This document shows, one piece after another, positions 38,083 to 49,620 of a stretch of DNA of 64,000 nucleotides (its first letter is position 1; each line of letters starts with the position of its first letter). Below the pieces are notes generated by a model. It had not been told where the DNA came from and made no database searches. It worked only from the letters and a program-made list of their open reading frames with translations. This DNA comes from Tipula vernalis. Its lineage: Eukaryota; Arthropoda; Insecta; Diptera; Tipulidae. A program made the position numbers and the translations under genes. The stretch covers positions 142,704,577 to 142,768,576 of the forward strand of contig OY282558.1 in the NCBI GenBank assembly GCA_958295665.1, written 5' to 3'.

Positions 38083-39211
38083 GTGGTTGACTCTAGGGCA
38101 CCAGTCCCCGGAGTTAATGGTACCAATGCAGCACAGGGGAGTGGGACGAGAGACATTCCTCCGGCGAAAAGACGGTACAGAAATCGCCGCTCGGCATTTC
38201 GAATTCTCAAGAACAGAAGAACAGAGAACATCAGTAGCTTGGACAAGGAGCACTGTGGGCTACGGAAGCTCGGAAAGGGACCATGTGTCGCAAAGACAGC
38301 GGTCCCAGGACGAGGTGGAAGTAATCGATGGCAAGCGGGCCAAGTTGCTGACTGACACGAAGCCGAGCTCTAACTTAGGGACAAAGCTGTTCAGCGATGT
38401 CCTGAGGGAGTGTGTTGATGCTAGCCGTAATTGACGAAAGTCAAGAAAATGGGACCATTCCAGCAGAAAATTGGAGGTTGGTGTATATTGCACTAAACTT
38501 CGTATTTTTGAAGGTCCTGGGAGAAAATCAAGGACCACACCTATCCTGCAGAGATGCGGGATGGTATCAAAGGCGTGTGAAGATGACTGCATGCTCGGAC
38601 TCTAGATCTGTGGATCTGTATAAAAGTGAAAGCACGTGTCTGGCTGCCATCCGAACCGGCTAGCCCTGACGAGGCTTTGAAAATCATTCAGGCCGGTAAC
38701 CCGAATCTTCCGACTGGAAATTGGAAGATCCTTAAGCAAGAGGAGGCGAAGGGGGGCTCGAAATTATTAATTATTGTAATAAATAAGGAGTCTCTTGCTC
38801 TCCTGCACAAAACGAAGGGAGTAATTGACTTCGGATTCGGGTCAATTACTCTCAACGTTTATAAAAAGGATGGGGCGGAAGCGCGTACGGGAGGCCAACC
38901 GGAGGATGGTGGCAACCCGCCCAGGCCTGAAGGGGGTACCAGCAGCATTAGGGAAGAAGCTGAAGGTAGGGGGAAGTGAATCCGGCGACCTCGGTCTGGC
39001 AAGGATTCACTTGGAAGATGAGGAGGGGGACATAAGCGAAGGAGCTGGTGTACCGATGGAAGAGGATGTCGGCAGCCCGTACAGACGGGGGGCACTGACA
39101 AGTCCTCTACAGAGGGTATGGGGGTTAGCGAGACGGGCGAATCCGGCGCATCCCAAAATACCGAGAAATAATAATCCTGCGATAGCAAGAAAATCCCATA
39201 GAGGTAGGTAA
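38083..39211 (+). pseudogene. LINE ORF1 protein, broken (DUF4780-like region)
   Basis: Fragments lie in several frames: an Arg/Lys-rich N-terminal part (38,083-38,355), then a well-conserved block at 38,626-38,866 beginning ARVWLPSEPASPDEALKIIQ and including NPNLPTGNWKI and LLIIVINKESLALL. It resembles the DUF4780 region found in ORF1 of LOA-like elements. A Gly/Glu/Arg-rich tail follows, with a frame change near 38,870-38,950. ORF1 proteins bind the element's RNA. No CCHC knuckle was seen. Confidence 0.75.
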
Positions 39212-39224
39212 AGGTTAAAAGGTT

Positions 39225-42120
39225 ATGGTTAACATTATTCAAATTAACCTTCACCATTCTAAGGCTGCATCGGCAGCTCTACTCCTCAGGCTGGCTAGTT
39301 TGGGAGAGGATGTGATACTAATCCAAGAACCTTGGATTAATAACAACAGGATCCATGGCCTAAGAACCAAGGGGTACAAAATTATATCCTAAGTCTTGGA
39401 AGATCAGATCTTGTATTCTTGTGAAAAATAATATTAATCTTTTCCTTATCTCTCAATACAGCAATGGTGACACTACTGCAGCTAGCCTGGAAGTAGGCAC
39501 TTGTAAATTCTGGCTAGTTTCAGCCTACATGGACCAGGAGAAGGAGGTTCCTCCGGATAACCTGGAGGAGCTAACCCGTGAAGCGGAACAATCAAAGGTA
39601 GGTGTGATACTGGGAGTTGATGCTAATGCGCACAGTATCTGGGGAAGCACAGACATTAATGAAAGAAGAGAGTCACTTTTTGATTATTTGATGAGTACTA
39701 CCCTTTCAGTGTGTAATATTGGGCGGGAACCCACATTTATTACAGTAACAGGCAGGAGGTTCTAGATGTGACCCTTGCCTCAAATAATATTCTTCATATC
39801 GTTAAAAATTGGAGGGTGGATAAAGAACACTCCTTTTCTGATCATCGATATTTAACCTATAGCCTCGATATTCACCCTGCAACTCGGGAAGCCTTCAGGA
39901 ACCATAGAAGGACCAACTGGAACAAATATGGGAAATTATTGGAGCATTTGTTGCCGTCGAGGGCTCTATAGCCCCCGGGAGCTGGAGGACATGGTGGCTA
40001 GCGTTACTAGCGCATGAAACCGATCCTTTCGTGCTGCCTGCTCACTGGTTAAGCCTAGGGGTAGGCAAAAACCGGTATTGTGGTCCAGGGAACTGGGGGC
40101 CTATCGTAAGGCTTGTAGGACAGCCTTTAATAGAGCCAAAAATACAAGGGAGGCTCAGGATTGGGACTCCTATAAGGAGAAACTCGGAATTTATAAGAAA
40201 GAATTAAGAAAGGAACAAAGGAGGTCTTGGAGAATCTTCTGTAATAAAATGGAAGAGGTATCCGAAACCTCCCGCCTTAGGAAGATTCTTTCCAAAAGTG
40301 CAGCTAGTCCTAGTTTTTTGATAAAACCGGACGGATCTTGGACAGCTTCTAGTGGAGAATCTCTGGAGCTTCTCTTCGAGACACACTTCCCAGGGAGCTT
40401 TGAAGACCTGTTGGTGCATAGCAATCATCAGGAATCACTGTCAGTGTTCCCAGAAGATATCGTAAGCAGGAAACGGATCCTATGGACATTGAGGGGTTTT
40501 AAACCATTTAAATCGGCTGGTCCGGATCAAAATATACCAGCGGAACTTCAAAACAACTCAGTAATTATTCTTCCCTACCTGGAAGCTATATTCAAAGGGT
40601 GTTTGAAGCTGGGCTATATTCCTAGGTACAGTAAATAGGTGCCATGAAGTGGGCACTGTCTCAGCATGCGTACACAAAGGGTAGATCTGTGGACGCTGCT
40701 CTGCATGCTTTGGTGTATACGATTAAGAAATCGATTAATTTGAAGGAATTCTGTTTGGTGGCCTTCCTGGATATAGAGGGCGCTTTAATAATGTGAAAGC
40801 TGAGGCAATCAAGGAGGGATTGCCATTTTTGGAGGTGGACGTTCCTCTGAGAAGGTTAATAAATTATATACTGGGAAGCAGGATTGTTACATAGTGGTAA
40901 ACGGGAACGGTTGGAACAAAGTGGTAAACGGATTACTACTAGAATTGGAGAGAAAGGGTATTGAAGATATCGCTTACGCAGATGACGTAACTTTAGCTGT
41001 TACCGGGAAATTCCTGGGCACGATTGTAGACGTAATGCAGAATGCGCTTACCATCATTACGAAATGGGCTGGCAAATGTGGACATGGTGTTAACCCGTCC
41101 AAGACAGAGCTGGTACTCTTCACTAAGAAATACAAAATCCCGGTAGTTGTCCCTCCTACCTTAAATGGCACGAGACTAGCTTTTACTGATAGAGCTAGAT
41201 ATTTAGGCATTATCTTAGACAGTAAGCTTAGTTAGAGGCCCAACATGTTGGAGAGAATAAACAAAGCTACTATAGCTTTGTACTCCTGTAGGAACGCCAT
41301 TGGTCATAGATGTGGTCTGAAGCCGGAGCTGGTACCCTGGCTCTACACCGCTGTAGTGAGACCTGTACTCATGTACGGGGTGGGTGTTTGGTGGCCAGCT
41401 CTGAACAAGGTAACTTATAAAAGTAAGATTGAGAGGGTGCAAAGAACGGTCTGTATGCTTGTTAGCGGGACATTGAAGTCGACACCAACAAGTGCCTTAG
41501 AAGTTAAGTTGCACCTTCTTCCGGTCGACATTTTTGGCAAACAGATGGCGGCAAATGCGGCTGTACGACTTGCAGCCGTCTCTCAGTGGAGGTGTCTCAG
41601 TATAGGACACTCTACTATCGTTAGATCGTTGAAGGATGAGCTGGCGAATCTTGACTAGCGATTTCGGGCCTTTTTTCCCTTCAAGGGAATATTGGAGGGA
41701 TAGACCGTTATCGGGAACCGAAGCGTTGCAATTCTTCACAGATGGCTCAAAGCTAGGCGGCAAAGTGGGAGCTGGAGTATTCTGTGACAGATTAAATGTA
41801 AACATTTCTATTCGTCTCTGATTACTGCATCGTGTACCAAGCTGAAGTCGTAGCGATTGAGGAGGTCATGACGTGGTTGAAGCATAATGAGGTTTCCTCA
41901 GATGATTTCGCAATCTATGTGGACAGTCAAGCGGCGATCCGGTCGTTAGAATCGGTATCTTTGGCAACACGGTTGGCGTTGAGGCGTCAATCATCTCTAA
42001 ATGAGATGGGTCATGTTATTATGCATACTACTATCTCGGGAAATAGAATCTCATTGGATAAATTCCAGTTTATAGAAGCTCATGTAAATTCATTAAAAAG
42101 CTCTACAATAACTTTGTAGT
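39225..42120 (+). pseudogene. LINE ORF2 protein, broken (endonuclease, RT, RNase H)
   Basis: It starts MVNIIQINLHHSKAASAAL at 39,225. Endonuclease signatures are IQEPWI (about 39,324), VDANAHSIWGS (about 39,618-39,650) and SDHRYL (about 39,838-39,855). RT pieces are KSAGPDQNIPAEL (about 40,510-40,548), a damaged LDIEGA block near 40,770, and AYADDVTL at 40,975-40,998. The stretch that should hold TPQGG and the palm between motifs A and C is missing near 40,890-40,930. RNase H acidic blocks are FFTDGSK (about 41,732), YQAEVVAIEE (about 41,835) and VDSQAAI (about 41,920). Stops at 39,390, 39,765 and elsewhere. Confidence 0.9.
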
Positions 42121-42242
42121 TACATTGGGCAAGATAGTTCTAGTTTTATTTCTCATCTAAGGACAAATTATACCAAAGCCTTCTAGACTACAGAGCCATA
42201 ATCAAATGTCATAATTTTTTAGAAGTTTATTTAGTGGTATAC

Positions 42243-42567
42243 TGTAGCGGTTATAACCTTTCACTATATTTTCTAATCGCTACAATGAAAATTCCATTAA
42301 TCGATTTAAAAAACTTCTTATTTAAATCTCAAAACGAACGATCTGACATCGTGCGATCAACATCAAAACCTCCACTCATCATTAGTTTACTGGTTCAAGT
42401 CTCCACTGTCGAAATATCATTCATACGATGAGTATGCTATCTTGCGCTTGACATCGATCTTGATATCTCGAACAATAATCAAAATGACATCTCGAATTGT
42501 GGAGCAGTGGAGAAGAAATAAAAATTGACATGTCTACTTCGCGTTAAAAAAAAATAAAAAAATTATT
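42243..42567 (+). repeat. Gypsy 5' LTR
   Basis: Begins TGTAGCGGTTATAACCTTTC and shares long stretches with the 3' LTR: CGCTACAATGAAAAT, TCAAAACGAACG, CATACGATGAGTATG, TCGAACAATAATCAAA, GAAGAAATAAAAATTGAC. It has an extra stretch of about 30 bp near 42,383-42,415 relative to the 3' copy. The right limit is approximate. Confidence 0.85.
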
Positions 42568-42778
42568 AAAGGCAGAATATAGAAGCAGAATACAACCGTA
42601 AATCGCACCTGTATATAAAATTGCAACTATATATTTCAAATACATGATAAAACAAATATAACCTGTCGGACAAAAATAATCTTTAAATCGGGCCATCTTT
42701 AATTTACATTTGTACTTAGCTTTCTATTTTTTTTTTTGGTGCGTTTTTCTTTCGTTTATAAATTATTATTTGAAGGAA

Positions 42779-43330
42779 ATGGACGGCAATGAAAAACCCA
42801 GCACATCAGCAGAAGTAGCGGCTCACTCTATAGGCCTTGGCCAAAAACGTTCTGGTCTAGTACTCCAGCTGTATGGTTTATCATGGCTGAGGTTCAATTC
42901 CAAATACATAAGATACAAAAGATGATTGTGAGACTGTATTGGATCTTCTTGAAACACCTCCCATAGTCAACAAATATGAAACCTTAAAAGGGGATAGACG
43001 ACCAACGGAAGGCCTACGTCAGATCAAATCATTAGCTAGAGGCAATTTTAATGCCAACCAAATCAAATCATTATGGATTCTGAAGTTGCCAGAGTTTATA
43101 AAAATCACGCTGGTCCCACAACAAGACAATAAGTCCGCCGAAGAGCTATCAAGGATTGCCGATAAGCTCAACGAGGCAATTACGACACACAAACACACTG
43201 TAAGCTCAGTTCAACATTAGTCGAGAACGACTATCAGAAATCATCAGCCTAGCGCCAACGGGTCTAGGCTGGAAGAGCACATGGAGCGATTGGAAGCCAT
43301 GCTTACTAGATTGACTAACCAGTCCCGTAG
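42779..43330 (+). pseudogene. Gypsy gag, broken
   Basis: A start-like MDGNEKPSTSAEVAAHS at 42,779 is followed, after a frame change, by a capsid-like stretch LRQIKSLARGNFNANQIKSL and LPEFIKITLVPQQDNKSAEE (42,939-43,220 frame), typical of insect Gypsy gag near the end of the capsid domain. A zinc-knuckle relic reads WYHHKIGAAAKS near 43,404. Frameshifts prevent expression. Confidence 0.75.
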
Positions 43331-43559
43331 CCGCTCACGGGAATAATACCAGTCGCAATCAAGAAACCATAGTAGCTCAAGGCCTTGACAATCAGTCACA
43401 TGCTGGTACCACCATAAGATTGGTGCTGCCGCGAAAAGTACACAACACTGTGCAGCTTCCGGCCAACCCTCATGTCAACGACAATGGGCAATGATAACCT
43501 AACCCCAAACCAGTAAATCTTACGGTCGCGGCGGCAGACCATAAGACACAGCCGACAAA

Positions 43560-46320
43560 CAGTCGCCCATTCATCCATGACAATCAAAACAAGCTAACGT
43601 TTTTAATCGATACCGGCGCAGATCTATCTGTTATTCCATTCCGCATTTTCTACTTACTCAAATTCAAAAGTTCAGATCTAGTCTTATCGGCCGCCAACGG
43701 CACCACAATCAATACCTACGACAGAAAATTGTTACAGGTAAACATTGGATTTAAACGTACTTTTACACATGCTTTCATCCTAGCTGATGTGAACCGTCCA
43801 ATCATTGGCGCCGATTTCCTGAGTAAATTTGGCCTATTTGTAGGATCTTAAATGAAAAGGGCTGGTTGATTCAGCGAATCAGCTGTCAATCAATGCCCTC
43901 ATGGTTCGAGTTAATACACTAACTTCGATCCATTATGCGATCAACAACGGCTATGGTATGCTACTAAAGAAGTTCACCTCCTTAACAGCGGAGCCAAACT
44001 ACAATTTACCAGTTAAACATAACGGAGTCCATCATATCGTCACAGTAGACCATCTGCCCGTGTCAAGAGCACGCAGGCTAGATCAAGGCCGCCACAGAGC
44101 AGCATTTACAGAATTCCAGCACATGGTGGACTTAGGGATTTGCGGCCATCTGTATCTCCCGTCTCTGTTCCACTACATGTGGTGAAAAAGAAAGATCACG
44201 ATTGGCGACCATGTGGGGATTATCGACTATTAAACACGGTCACAATACCTGATCGTTATCCGATACCCCAAATTCAAAATTACTCCATGCACTTGCATGG
44301 ATGCAAAATTTTTACAAAAATCGATCTCATCAGAGCTTATCATCTAATTCCCGTCGCACCTGAAGACGTTTTAAAAACGGCGATCACAACCCCGTATGTC
44401 CTATACGAATTGCAATTCGGTCTACGCAATGTTGCTCAAACGTTGAACTTCGTGTTCGTCTACATTGACAACATTCTTGTGGTTTCACACTCTGAGGAAC
44501 AGCACAAACTTCACTTGGAACAACCCTTCCACAGGTTAACTCAGTTTGATGTTCATATTAAGAGTTCAAAATGCGTCTTTGGCGCATCTACTCTTGATAT
44601 CCTAATGGTATTCTGCCGTCTGAAGAACGAATTAACGCCATTAGGGAGTTCCCAGCCCCTACTTCAATCAAAAGTATACAGTGATTTGTCGGTATAGTAA
44701 ATTACTATCACCGATTTATACCGAAACTCGCTGAAACACTCTCACCAATTCACGATCACTTGGAAGCTTTACTCAAAAAGCCCAAGTCCGCCAAGAACTT
44801 TTCTTGGACCAACGAATGCCAACAAGCATTCACGTCATTGAAAACTGAATTGGAACAGAGAACACTTCTGGCGCACCCACTAAGCGAATCAAAGCTCAGT
44901 TTGGCTACTGACGCATCAAACACTGCCGTCGGTGCATTACTACAACAGTACCATAACGAGTGTTGGGAGCCCCTGGGATTCTTTTCTAAGAAACTATCGG
45001 ATGCGGAAAAGAAATATTCCGCATCCGATTGGGAATTACTCACAATATATCTGGCAGTCAAACAATTCAGAAATTATCCCGTACTTCCGACAACAAAACC
45101 GCCACAGTCGAGACTCACATCGACTTGCACAAAATCACAATCACACAAGAAGCCGACCTAGAACTTCAGAATTTATTTTCTGGTTCCGAATGTCACACTA
45201 GTTCATCAATGAAACTAGAGCTTTTCAAACTACCTAGGCCTCGAAATCATCTGCGAAACATCTACTGGGTGTTCCCATACATCGCAGATTCACTAAGTCG
45301 AACCATCCTCGACGCATTACATAACATTTCGTATCCTGGTGTCCGTGCAACTCGTAAATTGATTACCGCTCGCTACTTTTGGCCCAGTATAAACAAAGAT
45401 GTAGGCAATTTGGCTCAGTCTTGTTTATCCTGACAAGGTGCTAAAGTTCCACGGCACACAAGATCACCTCATGGACAATTCGAGATTTCACCGGGTCGTT
45501 TCGAACATATTCACTTAGACATCGTAGGACCGCTTTCTCCTCTAATGGATATTTTTACTTGCTTACCTGTGTCGATCGCTTCACTCGCTGACCCCAAGCA
45601 TACTGCATGACCAATATGTCAGCTGCAACCATCGCCACAACATTTGTTAACAACTACGTATCACGATTCGGCGTGCCCCATCACATCACTACACACCTGG
45701 GAACGCAGTTCGAGTTCAAACGTTTCACCGTACGACGGCTTACCATCCACAAGGGAATGGCATGGTCGAACGCTTCCATTGGCAACTAAAAGCCGCTCTT
45801 ATGGCCAGAAGCAATACAATTCATTGGAGCTCGGAAATACCAATCGTTTAACTTGGAATCCGAGCAACAGTGAAGGAAGATCTGAAGTGCTCACCAGCTG
45901 AAATGGTTTATGAACAAACCATCAAGCTACCCGGTGAGTTCTTCAGCGAAAATCCTCTTTCACCTGCGCCAACTACCGACTCAGTCATCGAGCAACTGCG
46001 ACAAACCATGGAAAACCTTGTACCCAAGTCTACTCGTCAATCCAAACGCGATGACGTTTTTGTTCTTAAATCACTTGAACACTGTGATTTTCTATTCATT
46101 AGAATAGACAAGGTTCGCACGGGACTATCTCCTCCCTAAGAAGGTCCGTATAAAGTTATACGTCGACTACAAAAACATTTCGTCATATCGATCAATGGCA
46201 CGAACCACAACGTATTAATCGATCGACTCAAACCAGCATATGGGATTCCCTGTTCGGCTGATCAAACGTCAAGACCTCGAACATATAAAACTGTTCGTAA
46301 TGCTACTACTCACACAGTTA
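43560..46320 (+). pseudogene. Gypsy pol, broken (protease, RT, RNase H, integrase)
   Basis: Protease: FLIDTGADLSVIPF with catalytic Asp at 43,609-43,611. [20 protein letters not shown] (about 44,182-44,235) and the palm stretch [15 protein letters not shown]. The active-site block reads YIDN (44,461-44,472) instead of YIDD, and about 30 residues before it are deleted. RNase H: LATDASNTAVGALLQQY (about 44,902-44,952). Integrase: ARYFWPSINKDV (about 45,371-45,406), DIVGPLSP (about 45,520) and a damaged second Asp block near 45,690. The C-terminal part includes LKCSPAEMVYEQTIKLPGEF at 45,880-45,940. Multiple frame changes and stops. Confidence 0.92.
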
Positions 46321-46355
46321 TTCCATAGTGAGGGAAATTACTTGCGGGGGAGTTC

Positions 46356-46676
46356 TGTAGCGGTTATAACATTTCACTATATTTCCTAATCGCTACAATG
46401 AAAATCCCACTAACCGATTTAAATAACTTCGTATCTAAATCTCAAAACAAATGGTCTGACATCGTGCAATCAATAGCCAAACCTCCACTCGTCATTACAC
46501 GATTCATACGATGAGTATGTCATCTTACGCCCGACATCGAACTTGATACCTCGAACAATAATCAAACTGACATCTCGCGGTCGCTAATTGGTTGGTAATT
46601 GTTGGAGAAGAAATAAAAATTGACCTATCTGCTTCGCGTTAAAAACAAAAAAAAATAAAAATAATAAATAATTATT
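46356..46676 (+). repeat. Gypsy 3' LTR
   Basis: Starts TGTAGCGGTTATAACATTTC directly after the purine-rich tract. It differs from the 5' LTR by substitutions and at least two indels. The end is placed at the shared ATTATT near 46,676. Confidence 0.85.
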
Positions 46677-47324
46677 GGCGATTGATTCGTGCGTTTGACA
46701 GGATTCAAAAATATCGAAGTGATAGAAAAATTGTAGTTCTTTGAAAGTTTTCTGAAATAAAATGAGTTTTAGAATAAAATCGAACGAACAAAATATTATC
46801 AAGTGTAAATTAATTTGTGTGTGTTGCGTTATACGCAAACTCCATAATGCCTTAACCTTGTTCGCCATAGGAATCCTTAGTAAAAATGATCTTTTTTAGC
46901 TTCAAGTTTTTGAATGAAAAAAGCAAAAATTTGCAGAAATATTAAGATTAAATTATAATAAATATTTAAATAAATTTTGATCTCTTGGTTTATTTATATC
47001 AAAATTTGTAAACGTTTTTAAACAACATCATTCTGGTCAAATTGAAATAAAAGCTTACTACAAATCGTATGGTCACTAAGTCCGTAGACATCACATAAGA
47101 TGGCAATGATGGTAGTAAACATTTGGTGAAATTGGACCATAAATTACAACCTGCGGAAATTTCAAGTTCAAAAAAGCAAAACAAATTCACAAAATATTAA
47201 GAACGTGTGATAATTTTGAGATTAAACGATTTTTTTCGTATTTTTCTGTAAGCATCTTAGACACCTGACGTACACCAGTAAAACTAAAGATAAATTTAGC
47301 AAGTATTCTTTTAATTCGTCACGG
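46677..47324. other. intergenic DNA, possibly decayed mariner 5' part
   Basis: No recognised domain. If the mariner relic at 47,331 was once full length, its N-terminal half would fall here, but I could not read it. Confidence 0.35.
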
Positions 47325-47330
47325 ATAACA

Positions 47331-47570
47331 TGGATCAATGAAATTCGGCATCCACCTTGTTCTCCAGATCTGTTACAGCACCGTGTGATTTCTTTTTGTT
47401 CCCAAAAATAAGAAATAAATTGAAGGGCAGAGTCTTCGGTTCAAATGAGAAGATTATAAAAGCAGTCAATGTTGAAATGCAAGTCTCTACACGGGTATTT
47501 TGAAAGGTGGCTCTATCCATAGAAATACATGGCAATTACATATGTCCAAAAATTACAAAATGAAGAAGAT
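47331..47570 (+). pseudogene. second mariner/Tc1-type transposase relic (C-terminal part)
   Basis: The plus strand reads RHPPCSPDLLQ and, after a single frameshift, PCDFFLFPKIRNKLKGRVFG and SNEKIIKAVNVEMQ. This is the third catalytic block and following region of mariner-like transposases (HPPYSPDLAPCDFFLFPK type). It differs in wording and strand from the relic at 9.5-10.3 kb, so it is a separate insertion. Stops follow, and no terminal repeats were located. Confidence 0.85.
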
Positions 47571-47659
47571 AACATAAATTTGAGTTGAAAAGTTTTCTGT
47601 TTTTTTTTTCAGCCATCATAGTGAACTTTTGTTTGACCCCTCGTAAGACCTCGCAAACC

Positions 47660-48250
47660 TAGTGCTATAAAGATTTCTAAACATCTCGGAAAATATCATA
47701 AACTTCCAAAATAATTTGAAAAGCGTCTCAACATATTCGAAATAATCTCAAACATTTTAAAGTTTCAAAATATCTTGACAATTTTAACAAATTCTCAAAA
47801 ACGACGAATTATCCATATAAGTTTGTAAAACTAAAGGAACTTAACCGAACGCGAAAAATTGCGAATAATCTCGAAAATATGGAATCTTAGGATAGTTTGA
47901 AGACTGAAGAACAATTTCAATAATATAGAAAAATCTGTCAAATCTATGATAAAAATCTAGAAGCCGCATGATCATTCCGTGGAAGTATGCAAAACTCGAA
48001 TAATATTGGAACTCTCAAATAGCGCCGCATAGTTTCTAAAATATCGTACAATTGTAAACTTCGGATAGCTCTACGAATCTCTTGTAATATCGAACCATCG
48101 AACCGAAAATGAAAAATGAATAGAACCAAATGTTTCGAAATACTGAGTACTCAATAGGTTCCTAACATCAAGTATATCTCAGCTTCAAGCCAAATTCGAA
48201 CAATTTCGAAAATCTCCAGAAATTATAGAAAAACATTAAAACATCAAATG
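47660..48250 (+). repeat. dispersed repeat family A, copy 2
   Basis: Rich in AATAATCTCGAAAAT-like words and sharing the order of phrases with 11,270-11,870 (CGAATTATCC, then TTTGTAAAAC; later TTTCGAAA and CCAGAAAT). No coding potential. The similarity is moderate and was judged by eye. Confidence 0.5.
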
Positions 48251-49320
48251 CGGGACATCAGAGGATGAAATCGCGACACAGCAACACCGGTAGTTTTCGT
48301 TTATTTACTGAGGCAACAATAAAAAAACGATAAATGAGAAACTATGTATTACACTGTTTCAATTACATATTTTAAAGTCAAATAACCGCTTTATCACCAC
48401 TTCTCAAATTTGAAATACTATTGTGATTTCAAACCCTCTGAACATCAGAATTGTTAATTTGAAATACTAAATGCATGGTAAGTTAGTTCCAGAAATTCCA
48501 GAAAATTCACAAAATTTACAATTTCACATTAAAGAGGCTAAACAAAGCTCCACAAGGAGCTTAACGAAACAACAACGAAAGCATTGACGAACAACTCTGA
48601 TTTTTTGGCAGTAAAACTGAGTTTATTTCAATACTACATAAATTTACTCCGAAAAATATCAAAACCACGGCCGTTTGCCGTGTATCACACGCAAGACACT
48701 GGATATGCCATTTCGTCAGCTGGATCCTAGAAATCTGAAAAGCACTATTAAACAGATTTCTGGGAGTTGTGTTTTGAAATGTATATTAGAATGATCTCTT
48801 GTCTCGGACTTAGAGGCTGCTGAAGCTGGTTTAAGATTCTTCCAGATATTGAGTGTTGGTTGAAAAATAGGATCTTGTAGAAGCGTATTTCCTCAGAATT
48901 TGTAATGATTCAATATTTCTGAGAAAGCAGAAGGCTCTCGCCTTCCATTAAACGGATATTCGACTATCTCCGTACTTCTGACTAACTTTCTTAGAAAGAA
49001 AAGACGATTTAAGGCAACCAACGACTAGCATCTGATTCATTGAAATCTCATTTAGTTGCAATTGACTGATACATTAAAATATCCATTAGGGTCAATTATA
49101 ATGTGAAGTCAATTCTACTGGAGCTATATTCAGCGGAATCTAGAGAATGGCGGATAACTAATTTATCGTAATTGTGGTCTGAAGCGATAGGCTTTTAGAA
49201 TAATTTACAGAAATACTTAGGAGTTTCAAAATGTATACGCTATATATCTCTGTAAGGAAATACGGCGCTTAAAATTAGAAAAATATCTGTTACAGTGGCG
49301 ATTTATTCAGTTAAAGGGAT
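48251..49320. other. intergenic DNA, no gene seen
   Basis: No recognised coding or RNA gene. Confidence 0.4.
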
Positions 49321-49620
49321 GTCCATAATGAAACTTACAAATGCAAAGAGTTAGAGAATTTAGAAAATTTACAGGATTCATAGAATGTTTAGAAAATTTG
49401 AAGAAATAATTTAAATATTGAAGAATTTACCGAAACAAAGAATTTTTCAGTATTAAACAAATTTGTAGCATTCAGTGAATTTACAGAATTTATGAAATTT
49501 GTTATAATTATAGAATTGAAAAAATTTACAGAAATTTTAGAACGTATTTATCAATTTTTTTTTATATTTTGAAAGAATTTAAAAAAACTATGTAATTTAA
49601 AGTTAAAGAAACTTCGAAAG
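49321..49620. repeat. degenerate AT repeat (TTAGAAAATTTACAGAATT type)
   Basis: Words such as AGAATTTA and GAAATTTA recur at about 9-10 bp spacing. It is the complement-sense counterpart of the ATAAATTCT-type blocks at 1-5.7 kb. Confidence 0.6.

Larger units (their letters stand above)
38003..42120 (+). mobile_element. LOA/R1-type LINE, about 4.1 kb, 3' end missing
   Basis: The order of parts is ORF1, an apurinic-type endonuclease, a reverse transcriptase and an RNase H domain. That domain set is typical of LOA- or I-type LINEs in flies. Composition is clearly more GC-rich than the flanks. The 5' limit is set where this composition begins. The 3' untranslated region and tail are absent: RNase H fades near 42,090 and is followed by AT-rich DNA and then a Gypsy LTR at 42,243. 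All reading frames are disrupted. Confidence 0.88.
42243..46676 (+). mobile_element. Gypsy LTR retrotransposon, about 4.4 kb (CsRn1-like)
   Basis: Two diverged LTRs in direct orientation (42,243-42,567 and 46,356-46,676), both starting TGTAGCGGTTATAAC, enclose gag, protease, RT, RNase H and integrase relics in Gypsy order. A purine tract GCGGGGGAG lies at 46,344-46,352, just left of the 3' LTR. The gag zinc-knuckle region and Pol wording resemble the CsRn1 group. LTR divergence including indels marks an old copy. No convincing target duplication or primer-binding site was seen. Confidence 0.9.

Noticed and set aside
38859..39257. Minus-strand open frame of 132 codons
   Set aside because: Shadow of the GC-rich LINE ORF1 tail.
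42375..42400. tRNA B-box-like phrase GGTTCAAGTCTCC
   Set aside because: It lies in the Gypsy 5' LTR, and no cloverleaf can be drawn around it.
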